DNA of 64,000 bases, taken from contig BLAL01000356.1 in assembly GCA_015698045.1 (NCBI GenBank), positions 1,364,001 to 1,428,000 of the forward strand, written 5' to 3'. Under the pieces are notes generated by a model that did no database searches, was not told the DNA's origin, and worked only from the letters and a program-made list of their open reading frames with translations. The first letter of the stretch is position 1, and each line of letters starts with the position of its first letter. A program made the position numbers and the translations under genes. This DNA comes from Rhizophagus clarus. Its lineage: Eukaryota > Glomeromycota > Glomeromycetes > Glomerales > Glomeraceae. Of the stretch, positions 31,241 to 42,474 are shown one piece after another.

Positions 31241-34121
31241 TCATTTCTGGTTAAGATCAACGACTCTTCTCTTCTTGGGCGTGGGATGACAATCAGAGAC
31301 TTCCGTTCTTTCAGCTTTCCGTAGATTTTTCCACCTCTTCAGATTTTCAGATTTATCTTCATTGACAATTTTCATTGTCTGTAAAATTACATACTAAAGA
31401 AAGGCAATGATTAATTTCTAAAATTTAAGATAACAAAATAGATGAAACTTTACCTTGGCGTAAATGATAGAAACAAGAGCGTCCAGTGTTCTATTAAATT
31501 GTGTGACGTCAGCATATATTTCAAGTGGATCTTCTTTCATATATCGGCATGTGTAACCTTTTGGACAATCAAGGTTTGTTTTTACTAAAACAGCTCCTAC
31601 ATAAATAAATGCTGAGCGTTAATAAATTCAATCAGTTTCAATTCAAAAAGCATATCAATACAATTCAGACCTGCATGAATGAAGCCTGGAATATTAATCT
31701 TGCGTACTTTATCTTCTTCAAAATTTGTTTTTCGTGCAAGATTAATGAAAATATCTTTCAGCACTTTTGGTAAGATCAAATCACATTCCTTTATGAGCTT
31801 TGTGCCTCGATCCCCTTCCCACTTAGATCCGGCCTCAGATGCTGCCCAATCGATTGACCTTGATCCAATTGATCGAACGTACCCGTCTCCTTTCCTCCCA
31901 ACAGCCTTTCGTTGCATTGGACCTATATTACTTAAAGTTCTACTTCGATTTTTCCTCTCACGGGTTGCTAGTCCAGCCTTTTCGCCTCTATAAAAAAAAA
32001 CTAAGTTAAATGTATAGTAGTGAATTATAATTATATAATTACTCTTCTGCTCACCCAACGAAAAACGTAAAAGGTATGTCCGAAAAGGCTATATCAAGTG
32101 TCCTCCAGACGTTGATTCGGAACCAGCTTTCTGGTAAATCTTGTGTAATCGTTAGTGGGTTCGGTTCCATTTCCAGCAAACGGACCCTGCATAATATTTA
32201 TTTACTAATAAGCTAAGAGAACTATAAGAGGTTGTTCACTTACCAATCAGATACTGTTGTTCTCACATGTTCATACGCAAAATCAACGAGAGGATTATAA
32301 TTTTCACAGAGTCGAGGGTGAGGAGAATAGAGTGCCTTGCGTATGTCTTTTGTAGAGTCCTATAAAACAGAATCAATTTATTATAAACGCTAAATAAATG
32401 AAACTATAACATCTACAATTTACTTTTGCAAATGAGTCAATATACTGCAGTAGGTCATCATCTATTTGTGGTGGCTCTTGCATAGACTTTGTTTCGCAGA
32501 TCTCTTGTAGCTCTTCCATAGTGAATCCAGAATGCACAAATTTATCCTCAGGATCAATTATAAAGGAGTGTATGAGACTGAAATACAAATGAAATTTAAA
32601 TAGGACATTCTTAATTTTCACCATAGTATATCGCGCTCTTACTTGTGATAGTTGCATTTTTTCCCCAAATTATACAAGATATCTTCAACATAACGTCCTG
32701 TACTAAGCTTCCATTTTTTATCATCCTTCATAGCCAGATATCTATAGTTAGATGACAGTTAGATGGCCTCTACAAAAATCGAGACTTGTGCAAGAGCAAA
32801 ATGATATTAACCGCTTCGTAAATAATTCCATATCATCAACTCCGAAAGTAAGTTCATTATCATTATCACTTGAAGAAGCTGCAGATGTCACACTAGTCTC
32901 TTCACTAATTTTAATTTCCTCATCAATACTAGAATTGAAAATGATGGATAATGTATCCTCTTCCTTTGATGCAAAAAAGAAATGAGATGAAGCATTGCTT
33001 CTGACAAATAACTTTTGTTACCTGCATCAAAGCGATTGAGTAGCAATAATTATAGAAAAACACGTCATTTACTAACCTTGAGATCACTGTCCATAAGCTC
33101 AAAGGATCGTTTAGAAGTAGCACCTGATGTTGATGTCGCTGCATCGATATTATCAGCCTTTGTCATTGATTCCGCGTAAGTGAAAATAGTAGACTCTCTC
33201 TTACATAATGTAGTATAGAAGCAATGGAAACGATGTTATTTGGAAGGATTAGCAGCTGGAAAAAAATCCTAAACCTTACCCTGACTTGGTCTGATTCATC
33301 ACTAAAGATACATTCAAAAGAAATTTATGTCAAATTTTTGCAAATTACAAAAAAAAGCAATACATAAAGTAAACCTACGAAGGAATATATTCGAACGAGG
33401 AATCTGATGGTGCAGCCTCTGATGGCATAGTCTGTTCGTCTGATCTTTCACTAACAATTGGACTACATCTAGTTTCCTTGGAAAACCCGGTTACAAAAGT
33501 GCCGCCATTGACAGTTCCTGTAGTAGTTACATTTCCGTTCAAATTCCCACTGAATTCATTGATTGTTGGTTGGTAGATGTGGACTTGACGTGAACGCTCC
33601 CTATTCCACTTTCTTGCTCTATCATAATCGAGTTTTGGTTCCTTGGTATCATTGAAATTAAAAAATTAATAATATCCTTCGACTAGCACACTTCTTCCTA
33701 TTCGATTTCCGATCCCACAGAATATCAGAAAACCTAGCAGGTCATCTGTATTCTAATAGGTCCAGTATCAGAACAGCTAACAGCTGTACGTCAGATCGGC
33801 CTAATAGGCCATTCTGTACCCAAACACTGGTTTTGTGGCTTGGCTAGCAACCTTGAATGACGGACGACCTAGCAGGTTTTTGTTCATCACGCCACCATTC
33901 TCACTTATATCTTAAACAAAAAATCTTTTACTTACCATTCTGTATCTATCTAGAAGCTCTTGTGCCTTTTTAGACCTGCCCTTTTGTCCACATCTAACGA
34001 TGGCCTCGAGTTCTTTAACGTACTTATCCGTTTTACGTTCGAACGGTTCTTCGGTACATTCCTTTAAGAAATCTACAATACCCCATTTTTCGGGATCACG
34101 TCTAAAATATTTGTGCGTCAT
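31241..34121 (-). CDS. Twelve-exon gene, conserved-looking protein of unknown function
   Basis: Exons from 5' to 3': 34121-33936, 33641-33379, 33301-33280, 33193-33077, 32963-32812, 32741-32643, 32577-32424, 32359-32244, 32186-32055, 31987-31671, 31596-31454 and 31378-31241. Phases close throughout and give 612 residues ending in TGA. The N-terminus is Lys/Glu-rich. The middle (about 100-270) is Ser/Asp/Glu-rich and probably disordered. The C-terminal half is compact, with PESWFRINVWRTLDIAFSD and NIGPMQRKAVGRKGDGYVR, then DWAASEAGSKWEG. A PKKRR cluster near the end suggests nuclear import. I recall similar proteins only from Glomeromycotina and assign no function. The first exon may be preceded by another, because a good acceptor (TTTTGTTTTCAG) lies 15 bases above the ATG. 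The acceptors at 32964 and 33195 are the least certain. Intron 2 candidates aside, the 294-base intron at 33642-33935 is unusually long and holds two CCTAGCAGGT copies. Confidence 0.75.
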
Positions 34122-34479
34122 AAATACAGTTTTTGATAACTGAAAACAAAAAGATAAACGAACATGGACAGTGAACCAGACGCGTGATCCACCAATAACA
34201 ATATTGCTCTTTTGTGATGTCACGTTGATGATCAATCCACATTCGTGACAGGGACCGTAACGCTACTGAGAATTGGTGTATTGGTGTACAAAGATTTGAT
34301 ACAATCTAGCTGATTTATCTCATTTTAATAACTTTCAAAATTTATTATTAATAAAATAAGTTCTCTAGATGTAGTAAAATTGTTTCACTTGGCTTATCAA
34401 ATTGCCAATTTTCAAAGACATTCTCAAAGTAAAAATTGTAATTATTTTTACAGGTAAACAACCAAGTTTAAATGTCTTT
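34122..34479. other. Intergenic between divergent transcription units
   Basis: This lies between the minus-strand 12-exon gene and the plus-strand decayed gene. Apart from a possible extra 5' exon of the former near 34190-34240, no feature is seen. Confidence 0.4.
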
Positions 34480-37400
34480 TTTTTTTTTGAAAAGATGATG
34501 AAAATAGAAAACGAAGTGGCGACAAAAAACCAGAAGTTATAGCAAAACAACTTTTTACAGAAAAATTTCCAGAAGAAACTCCTTTTACTAGGAAAAAACC
34601 TAAAGACTAGCTAGAGAATGAGAAGCGTTAGAATTTGAAGCAACTTGACATGGATAAAGAAGCTATAGCAATATACGTGCAATGCGAAAAAAAACAGAAC
34701 AAGAGTGCCATATGTGATAAATGTAAAGAATAAAAGGTAGTGAACGGTTGAATGAAGCACTTGAAGCTGTAAGTTTACATTTTATTTTATTTTTTTTTTT
34801 TTTTGTTATTTTTACAAAAATTCTAATAATATTGTAATTGTTTAAGGAGCAAGTTACAAGTAGTACTGTTAAATTTACTCCTCGTCATTATTACAATGAA
34901 TCATTATTAAAATCTTCTTAAAAATTCACTACGACAAATTTGGCTGCTACAAGCAATGAAAATGATGACGTGAATTTTTGGACAAAATTAGCTCAACTTG
35001 ATTTAAGTGGGCATTAATGGAGATAGTACTTTCACTGAATCTGTGTTGTAGCCTTAATAGTATAAGTTAAAGAAAAATTAAAGGGTAAAAGTCTGAAGGG
35101 CTCCGATACTCTGAACATTTAATGTATTTTTTAGTTTTGTTACCTAAAAGCAGCCGTGAATATGAAATTTTTAGGAAGGTCTTCGCTGGACTTTCAGTTC
35201 AAAGAATTTGGTATTTATTATTGTTTATTTAATCACTTTATATTAAAATATATATTCACAGCTGATAGCTTACTTATTTTTTAAAAACAGACAAATTCGT
35301 AGAACTGATTCCATTATTACCAATCCTGGTTTGGTAATATAAAACTATATAATTTTCACAAATTATATCAAATATTAATAAAATAGGCCAATTATAGTTA
35401 CGACAGATTCTACAAAATTACGAGAACTTGTATACAGTATGCTGCAGAACTTAACTACTTTGCTGGATCAACTATACCACATTCAGAAACAAGTGTTGAA
35501 GTACTTTGAAGATATACATCCTAAAATTAATTACGTATTAGAAAGTAATGTGATTGCTACTCAAGTTCATGTATGACATTAAAAGTTAATAGTCGTTAAA
35601 ATTTGATTACTTTAATTAAAAATTGGATTAATAATTATTCATTTTTAACTAGAAAAGTTCACCGATGACGGTAGCAATGATTCCTACAAAGGGTAATGAA
35701 GGAGCCGAACAAATTGCAAGCTAGATACGTCAAGTAATTGAAATGGCACAAATTGCGTATATTAAGTTTTGGAACTGATGGTGTTAGATCAGAGTTTAAT
35801 GCACATTCAATTATTATGAACGAAGAAAGATTCCTTTACAAAATTCACTTTAAAATATCAATATATAATGACATTTATTCGAATACAGGACCCAACCATG
35901 CTAAGTGAACAGCCAAAATCAAATATTCTCTGGAGTAAAATTTTTATCACTTGAAATTGATACTTCACGTTATTCGTTATGATCAACTTTTTGGATTGGC
36001 ACATGAGCCTTTTGAAACGTGACTTCCTTAATGTTGACAAATAAGACGATGATGCGGCGGCCTTACGCACTTTTCATTAAAACAATCTTACATAAAATAC
36101 TGGTTAATGGCACTTTACCTTGACGAAAGAATTGGATTTTTTGTGCATCTGTTTGTATTAAGTAATTATTTTTTTTTTTTAACCTAGTTTTAAATAATTT
36201 ATTTATTTATTTATCTTATAAGAGAATTCTGTTAAATAGGACACGTATTGAAATGGTATCACGTGCTTATTTTTAAGATATATAGAAAAATTATATTGAA
36301 CAAATATTCAACAAAATGGTATAGTTCACAAAAAATTTATTTCAATTCAAAGTTATGATATTTCTATTAGTATAGTAGAATCTTTGGTAATACTTGTAAT
36401 AATACACCGCAAATATTATTCACAATATCCTTTATTTCCGCAGGAACAAAGAACTGAGGCATTAGCATTAGAGCATATATTTGGAATTTCGCGAAGGATG
36501 CTTCCTGATTTTAATTTTATGAATTTTTTAAAATGCAACGAAGAATTTCATATCGTGATAAAATTTCACGAGCAGGAATAACTGATATCACGTCAGAGAA
36601 CGAAATTTTTCAGCAGGTATTTTATAGTTCATTTTCTTATTTAAAATATTATATTAAATAATTGATAAAATATATTTTTTAGGTTTTGCTTTGATATAAA
36701 TTTCCACGTGAAATAATTGAAAGACTTCGCGCGTGGCCTACTACTGATGATATACAGGAATGTGCTAGAGTTGCATTTAATGAGATATATCATTAGCAAA
36801 ATATATTCATATAGATATGATGAATTAGTTCCAGAATTTACTGTACTTGTAAAAAGAATGACAGATGGTGCAGATGTTGAAATTGATGAGTTAAATGGTA
36901 AATAACTGAAGGTGTGTTTTTATATGCAATGTATTTAAATAATTAATTAAACAATAAATTAATCACTATACCAACAACATTAAAAATACTCTTCTGGTGA
37001 TGAAACTTGTTTAAGTCGTTCTATTACAGTTGTAATGCAGCTCTAGATATGAATGAACATAGTCAGTTACGTGAAAAGGAAAATTTTGGTGATTAAGAAG
37101 ACGACATAAAACAACAATTACCATCAATTGGAGATGTTCAATATATGATTCAGCATCTGCAATCTATTCCTATCATCCATTTCAAGAACTTTGACGAATC
37201 TGTAAAAATCTAGAAGATTATTTGTAAAAGTTATGATGCACCTTCACGAAATTCAAAAGCTAATTCTAATAACTAACATCAAACACAATGGATAAAGATG
37301 ATAATAAAATTAATGGAAATGTTGTAAACAAACTTATTACTGAAATGACAGCAGTTGATATTGATGAAAACCATAGAAAAAGGCGTCGGGATTGATCGGA

Positions 37401-37950
37401 AGGAAGGAAAGCTTAGAAATATTACATAGCAGATAGTAATACTTTAGGTAAAAAAAAAAACAAAAATTTTATTTTGTATTATAAAAAAATAATTAATTTA
37501 GTAATGATAATTACTTTATTTATTTAGTCCGAAGCGTAACGAAGGATTATATGTACTTCTACGCTTGATGACGTCGTGTCGGATGTCCGGATAAATTCCG
37601 CTCATCCCAGGAACTGAACCTATGTTCTTTAGGTGACGGATTCTATGATTTACTTTGGACTTAATAACGGCTTCCGTTTTCCTAGTTTAGTAACAAAGCT
37701 TTGGTCTGACAATATTTCTGATGTTTGTCCTTTACATAAAAATGGATTTTTAGTAGTATTAGAATTTTATGTTTGGAAAGTTATCGCAATATATGAGCAA
37801 CGGTATGCACGGGTTGAAAAACCAGTGGGATTTTTGGATAATTTATATATTTCTATTGAGGTTTACGTACATGCATCACATCGCACTTTTTCATGTGAAA
37901 ATTCAGTAGAAGGAAAAATTACAATTCTTATTAATTTCAATAGATGATGA
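34480..37950 (+). pseudogene. Decayed multi-exon gene, possibly transposase-derived
   Basis: Ordered coding pieces on the plus strand are separated by intron-like gaps and broken by many stops: AKQLFTEKFPEETPFTRKKP, KEAIAIYVQCEKKQNKSAIC, TVKFTPRHYYNESLLKS, then YYSQYPLFPQEQRTEALALE followed by HIFGISRRMLPDFNFMNFLK near 36420-36530, REIIERLRAWPTTDDIQECA near 36712, GDVQYMIQHLQSIP near 37130, and a C-terminal piece with YISIEVYVHASHRTFSCEN near 37850. A GTAAGT donor and TTTAAG acceptor flank the poly-T gap at 34768-34846. I recall this layout as a repeated gene family of arbuscular mycorrhizal fungi, of unknown biochemical role. It is clearly non-functional here. Confidence 0.45.
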
Positions 37951-38332
37951 CACTATTTCAATTTATAATTATTTAATCACGTGAAATTCTATTAAATTTT
38001 CAATCAATGAATAAAGTATTCATCTGAATTATAATTAATACAATTATTAATTTCACAAGTGTTCGTAAAACCGATTCACTTAATTATGAAAAACCCGATC
38101 GCAGAAATACAGTAAGGTCAGGTACCTGCTGTGGTGGGGACATATAGTATGGCTTTTCCGATCTTTTCGTGACTATAAGAAAAAACGAACTTTAAAAATG
38201 TTCGAATATCTTCCAAGTTTTTTAAAATTACTTATATTAAGTTTATAAATACGCTGCATTCTTATCAATTACGTTTCCGAGATTATCATTTATCAAGTTA
38301 TAAGTGTACCTTCGAATTTTATTTTATATAAA

Positions 38333-38730
38333 ATGCCGTATTTTGAAGTTCATGTTGAAGAAGAACACAAAGTTCTCGTTAGTCCAGACTCCAGAGCAAC
38401 TTGAGATTCTTCTCTTCCTTTTAATGACCTTTTTGAAAACCTGAATTTTTGTTACGTGAAGTTCACGTGTTTGTTAGAAAAGGTGATTCAAAATGGAATT
38501 TACTCAAGATGGTTTTTACAACACTTGACTTTACGTATATCAAATTTGTTATACAACCAGAAATAACTTACAAAGATCACAAAATACAAGTGAAATATCT
38601 AAGATGGCGCACCAGTTAGAGATCCTAATGCAAATCTGGAAGTATATACGAGTTCTTTATTATGATCTAACGGATGTATCAAATTAAACATAATTTGTTA
38701 GATAAACGTTGCAGTAGACGACCGTCATCA
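38333..38730 (+). pseudogene. Decayed small gene, unidentified
   Basis: An ATG at 38333 opens MPYFEVHVEEEHKVLVSPDS, then a stop. LPFNDLFENLNFCYVKF continues in the same frame, and a DPNANLEVYTSS piece follows near 38612. Together they look like one short protein, with stops and frameshifts. No function can be given. Confidence 0.35.
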
Positions 38731-40189
38731 TCACAGTCTTTTATATAAACCATTAGCAATATTTATTTGAGACTTTATGATTGCATAATTCAAAAACCTG
38801 AAAAAAAACATGAAAGCTCCTTTCTTCCCAAATTAGTATTCCCCGTGAAAAATGATTCGAGTACGATTTTTACCAACAAATTCGACTGCCGCTAAAGCGG
38901 TTTAAGATTATTTTTAAAGTACAAGACCGACTTTGCGTAAAGGACATCTTGATTCACACTATTGTGCTCGTTACTTCCGATATTTGTATAATTTGCTATT
39001 CTTTTTCGAGATTATGTTTGTTTTATATGTGCTGATGATAAACACAAAGTTGCACATCAACTGGGAGTGCGTAAGATCTGGCTGCATGTGAACATGATTT
39101 TATGAAACTGTGCTTAACACTTTCAGTTATTTTTTTTTTTTTTTTTTGTGAGGATCTGATCCCTATAAAATTGACCATATTTATGCATTTTTTATTTCTG
39201 CTAATGTCATTAAGTTTTCCTGCTTTTTTACCTGCCCTGCAAGTTAATCATCTTCTCAAATAAAGTTTAATATTCATAGAAACAATTTCGATCACTATTT
39301 TTCATATTGATAATACCAAGTTGTGGCTTGGTCCAGATCTTTGGAAGTTCGAGATAGGAACTACTAATTTTAAGATATATTTATTTTCTTTCTATAGTTA
39401 CATATCCAACCAGATCCCCCATTTCATCAACTTTATTATTATTTATGATGATATTGATGTGAGATTACTTGTACTATATGGTCCTGTCATGTAATGTTTA
39501 TAATCTCACTAGGAATACAATATCTGCATCTTTCTCCATACTTGAATCTGGGATGAATTATACGAACAATTTTTGTTTTAATAGCTCTTTCAGTATTATA
39601 GCTTCATTAATTTATTTTCAATGTCTTCAAACATGAGCAGAACAACATGGAAAAGCCTGTTCTCCGCTCATTTAAGTTTATGATGTACATAATCCGGTAT
39701 TAGTAATCAAGTTATGCAAGTGTAGTCAAGTATGTGGACATATAAGCAGTTAGAACTGGAGTCTAAATATGTAGCTATGTAAATGTAATCAAGTACATAA
39801 TTATGTGCATGCAGTTAAGTATGTGTAAAGTATGAAATCAGAAGTGAGCATAGACATGATATTATAGTACGGACGTAAATCAAGAGGGGAATGTGAGACA
39901 ACCCGCATAAATGCTTTCATTTTTTTTTATAACAATACGAGTCAAGTATGAGTAGTCAAGTATATATGAAATCACGTCAAGTAAGTTTTGATATGAGGTT
40001 ATTTGAGCGGAGAAAATATGGGACAAAAATTAGCACTCTCTGCAGAAAGGGAGTAATCGTTAATTTGTTGGCGTAGAAGGTAACAAAAAATATCCGCAAG
40101 ACGCCCACTTTTTAACTACTAACGTTCTACTTTGTAAATTATAATATATATGTATTTATTTACATTTACAGTATAATAAAAAGAGTTTA
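38731..40189. other. Intergenic with a TCAAGTATGTG word patch
   Basis: About 39690-39975 repeats TCAAGTATG and ATGTAGTCAAG-like words. The remainder is AT-rich and shows no complete frame. 40070-40189 is the near 3' flank of gene F. Confidence 0.5.
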
Positions 40190-41176
40190 TTATAAATTAC
40201 TTTGAAGTAATTCTAACCTAATTTGCGCATCTTGATATCCTTGTTTGGCAGATTTTTCATACCAATAAATCGCTTTGTCTATATCTATTGTAATTACATC
40301 ATCTCCATATTCATATGTAGTACCAAGATTATATTGCGCTACCATTTCTCCTAAATTTGCTGATTTTTGATATAATGCAAATGCTCTTTGGTTATCAATA
40401 ATAGTTCCAATGCCTTCATCATAACAATATCCTAATGAAGTTATTGCTTTTGAATATCCTCCTTCAGCTGATTGATTAAATAGATCAAAAGCTTTATCAT
40501 AATCTTTTTCAACGCCCATTCCATCCATATAACAATTGCCAAGATGTTGCATAGCTGCTATATTTCCATTATTAGCAGCTTTTTCGTACCAATAAAAAGC
40601 CTTATTGAAATCTTTTTCAATACCAAACCCAATTTCATAAAGATAACCAATTTCTAATTGTCCATGTGTCAAATTTTTATTGGCCACTTTTTCATAATAT
40701 TTAAAAGCTAATTTTTCATTTTTTACAGTTCCATACTCATATTCATAACAATTTCCAACAAAAAATTGTGCTAGTGTATGATTTTTTTCTGATGCATTAA
40801 GAAATAAATTAAATGATTTCTTATAATCAACATTTGTTCCGATTCCCCTATGATTAATATACCCAAGTAAAAACATGGAATTTGAATTATTTTGATTATT
40901 TAACAACCAATTATAAATTTCTTGTAATTTAATGTTGTGATCATTAAAATAAGCAATAACATTATCTTCTAATAACTGCCATTCAATTCCTTTATTTATT
41001 AATTTAAAAATTAAATCGCTTAATTCATCAACCATTATGTTAAAACCTTTTTCAAATGAAAGTTTTTCTCGCTCATTTGACAATGTTATAGGATCAACTT
41101 CTTTTATGTTTATTTTGTCAAAATTTTGAATAAGTTGAGATAATTCTCCTTGCGATTCTGAATTATTGAGAGTCAT
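40190..41176 (-). CDS. Gene F: kinase-less SLR protein with lost original start
   Basis: The frame encodes 328 residues from an internal ATG at 41176 ([20 protein letters not shown]). Above it the leader is recognisable (SDNKKTHDI) but its start codon at 41297-41299 has become TTG, and the leader is broken by a stop and an indel. The linker and six SLRs are intact, except that SLR6 has an extra residue (YEYGDDVITIDIDKA). If translated, the protein lacks both leader and kinase. It could be a working shortened protein or an early pseudogene; the fully open SLR frame favours some selection or recent loss. Gene G lost its leader in the same way. Confidence 0.75.
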   Translation of the reverse strand: MTLNNSESQGELSQLIQNFDKINIKEVDPITLSNEREKLSFEKGFNIMVDELSDLIFKLINKGIEWQLLEDNVIAYFNDHNIKLQEIYNWLLNNQNNSNSMFLLGYINHRGIGTNVDYKKSFNLFLNASEKNHTLAQFFVGNCYEYEYGTVKNEKLAFKYYEKVANKNLTHGQLEIGYLYEIGFGIEKDFNKAFYWYEKAANNGNIAAMQHLGNCYMDGMGVEKDYDKAFDLFNQSAEGGYSKAITSLGYCYDEGIGTIIDNQRAFALYQKSANLGEMVAQYNLGTTYEYGDDVITIDIDKAIYWYEKSAKQGYQDAQIRLELLQSNL

Positions 41177-41364
41177 GTTAAGGTTAAGCTCTTATTTGCT
41201 TAGTAATTGAATATATCTTCCTTAAGGATAGATTTTTCAATTCAATTAACCTATTTACCCGTATCTTACGATATCATGCGTTTTCTTATTATCAGACAAA
41301 TAAAATAATAATAATTGGCCGAAAAGCTGAATTGAAAGGTTTTTTTGGGTACGATAATGAAAAT

Positions 41365-41467
41365 AATCCTATTTTAAGTATTTTACGCAATTTAACTCCG
41401 ATTATGGTCGCACAAACATATTAGTACCACCAAAGCAAATCGTACTAATGACCGCAGTACCGCAGTA
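41365..41467 (-). promoter_or_regulatory. Conserved upstream module of gene F
   Basis: ACCGCAGTACCGCAGTA lies at 41451-41467, with ATTAGTACCACCAAA, ATTATGGTCGCAC and ATTTTAAGTATTTTACG toward the gene. It retains the family order although the leader it served is broken. Confidence 0.55.
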
Positions 41468-41690
41468 ACAAATGATGCTGATCACTGTCCTCAACGATAA
41501 ACTAGAGTATTATTATTATTCAAAGTAAGATTATAAAAGATGTAAAAAGCCTTTTCTAACATAAGCAGAGAAAATAAAACGACATTTACGAACCTTTTTC
41601 TGGAAAAATAGAAGCATCAATTTTCTAAAAATGTCATTAAATTAAATGATGAAATTATTAAAAGTATAATGAAGAAATAGCGCACGACTT

Positions 41691-41990
41691 ATTTTCTGTT
41701 ATCATATCTCTTTTTGTAATTATTGCTTCAACCAACTGAATCAATTACTTTACTGTATTATACATATACAATATCGTAGAACGATTGTCTAGTCAATATC
41801 CCAACGTTCTAAAAAAAAAAAAAAATATATGTACATGTTATAATATTAAACTACTAATATTCAAACTATTGTTAAATTTAAATTTTACTTTTAATATAAA
41901 TTTTTACACAATCCTCAGGTGTATTAGAAACAAAAAACTATTTCTCTAAGACTTTGTAAAATTTCAAACTTCATAATTTTCATCTAATCA
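41691..41990 (-). pseudogene. Relic of a kinase gene tail fused to the flank of gene F
   Basis: Read on the minus strand: a degraded end of exon 4 (SLREIV, SNTPEDCVKIY), an intron with a T-rich acceptor near 41809, then the start of exon 5 (ERWDID, LVEAIITKRDMITEN). After ITEN, at about 41690/41691, the sequence changes directly into the family 5' flank (AAGTCGTGCGCTATTTCTTC). The rest of that gene, its 3' flank and the intervening DNA are deleted. Confidence 0.7.
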
Positions 41991-42090
41991 TTATTTCAAT
42001 TTAAAATCATTTAAAGGTTTTTTATTAGATTTTTAATTATTGGGCATGTAAGAAACTAAAAATAATTGTTGTTGCATAAAATTTATATAA

Positions 42091-42474
42091 TTATAGGAAG
42101 CTTCTAATTCTATTGATCTCGTTATTGATTATGATACTCGAGAACAATGACATCAGATATTAGCCACATATGATCGAGATCAACGTCCTCTTTTTGCTGA
42201 AAGTACTCCATAATTGGATGTTCTCTGCATCGAAGTAATTAAATATTATTTTGATACAATATCGCATGTTAAGGGTATCAAAAAATCTATTGTAGAAATA
42301 GGTTGCATTGAAGAATGTGATAATTGTAAAGAAAAATGGGAAAAAACAGGTTGTGCTATTATTAGATATGGATGTTGTAAACAAGAAGAGGAAAAGTCTG
42401 GATGTCAAGCATTTGAAAAGTGCACAATATGTCGATGTGATCCTTTTTTTAAACATGATGCAATAATGGAATGA
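42091..42474 (+). pseudogene. Cysteine-rich coding fragment with in-frame stops
   Basis: After a TATAG acceptor-like site the frame reads EASNSIDLVIDYDTREQ, stop, HQILATYDRDQRPLFAESTP, stop, then an open stretch to 42474 with CIEECDNCKEKWEKTGCA, RYGCCKQEEEKSGCQ and KCTICRCD. The Cys spacing suggests a metal-binding or disulphide-rich domain. No ATG opens the last stretch. The family is not recognised. Confidence 0.4.

Noticed and set aside
31679-31993. Plus-strand frame of 104 codons
   Set aside because: Antisense shadow of the 317-base exon of the 12-exon gene, whose splice phases close perfectly.
32752-32985. Plus-strand Ser-rich frame of 77 codons
   Set aside because: Antisense to exons of the 12-exon gene.
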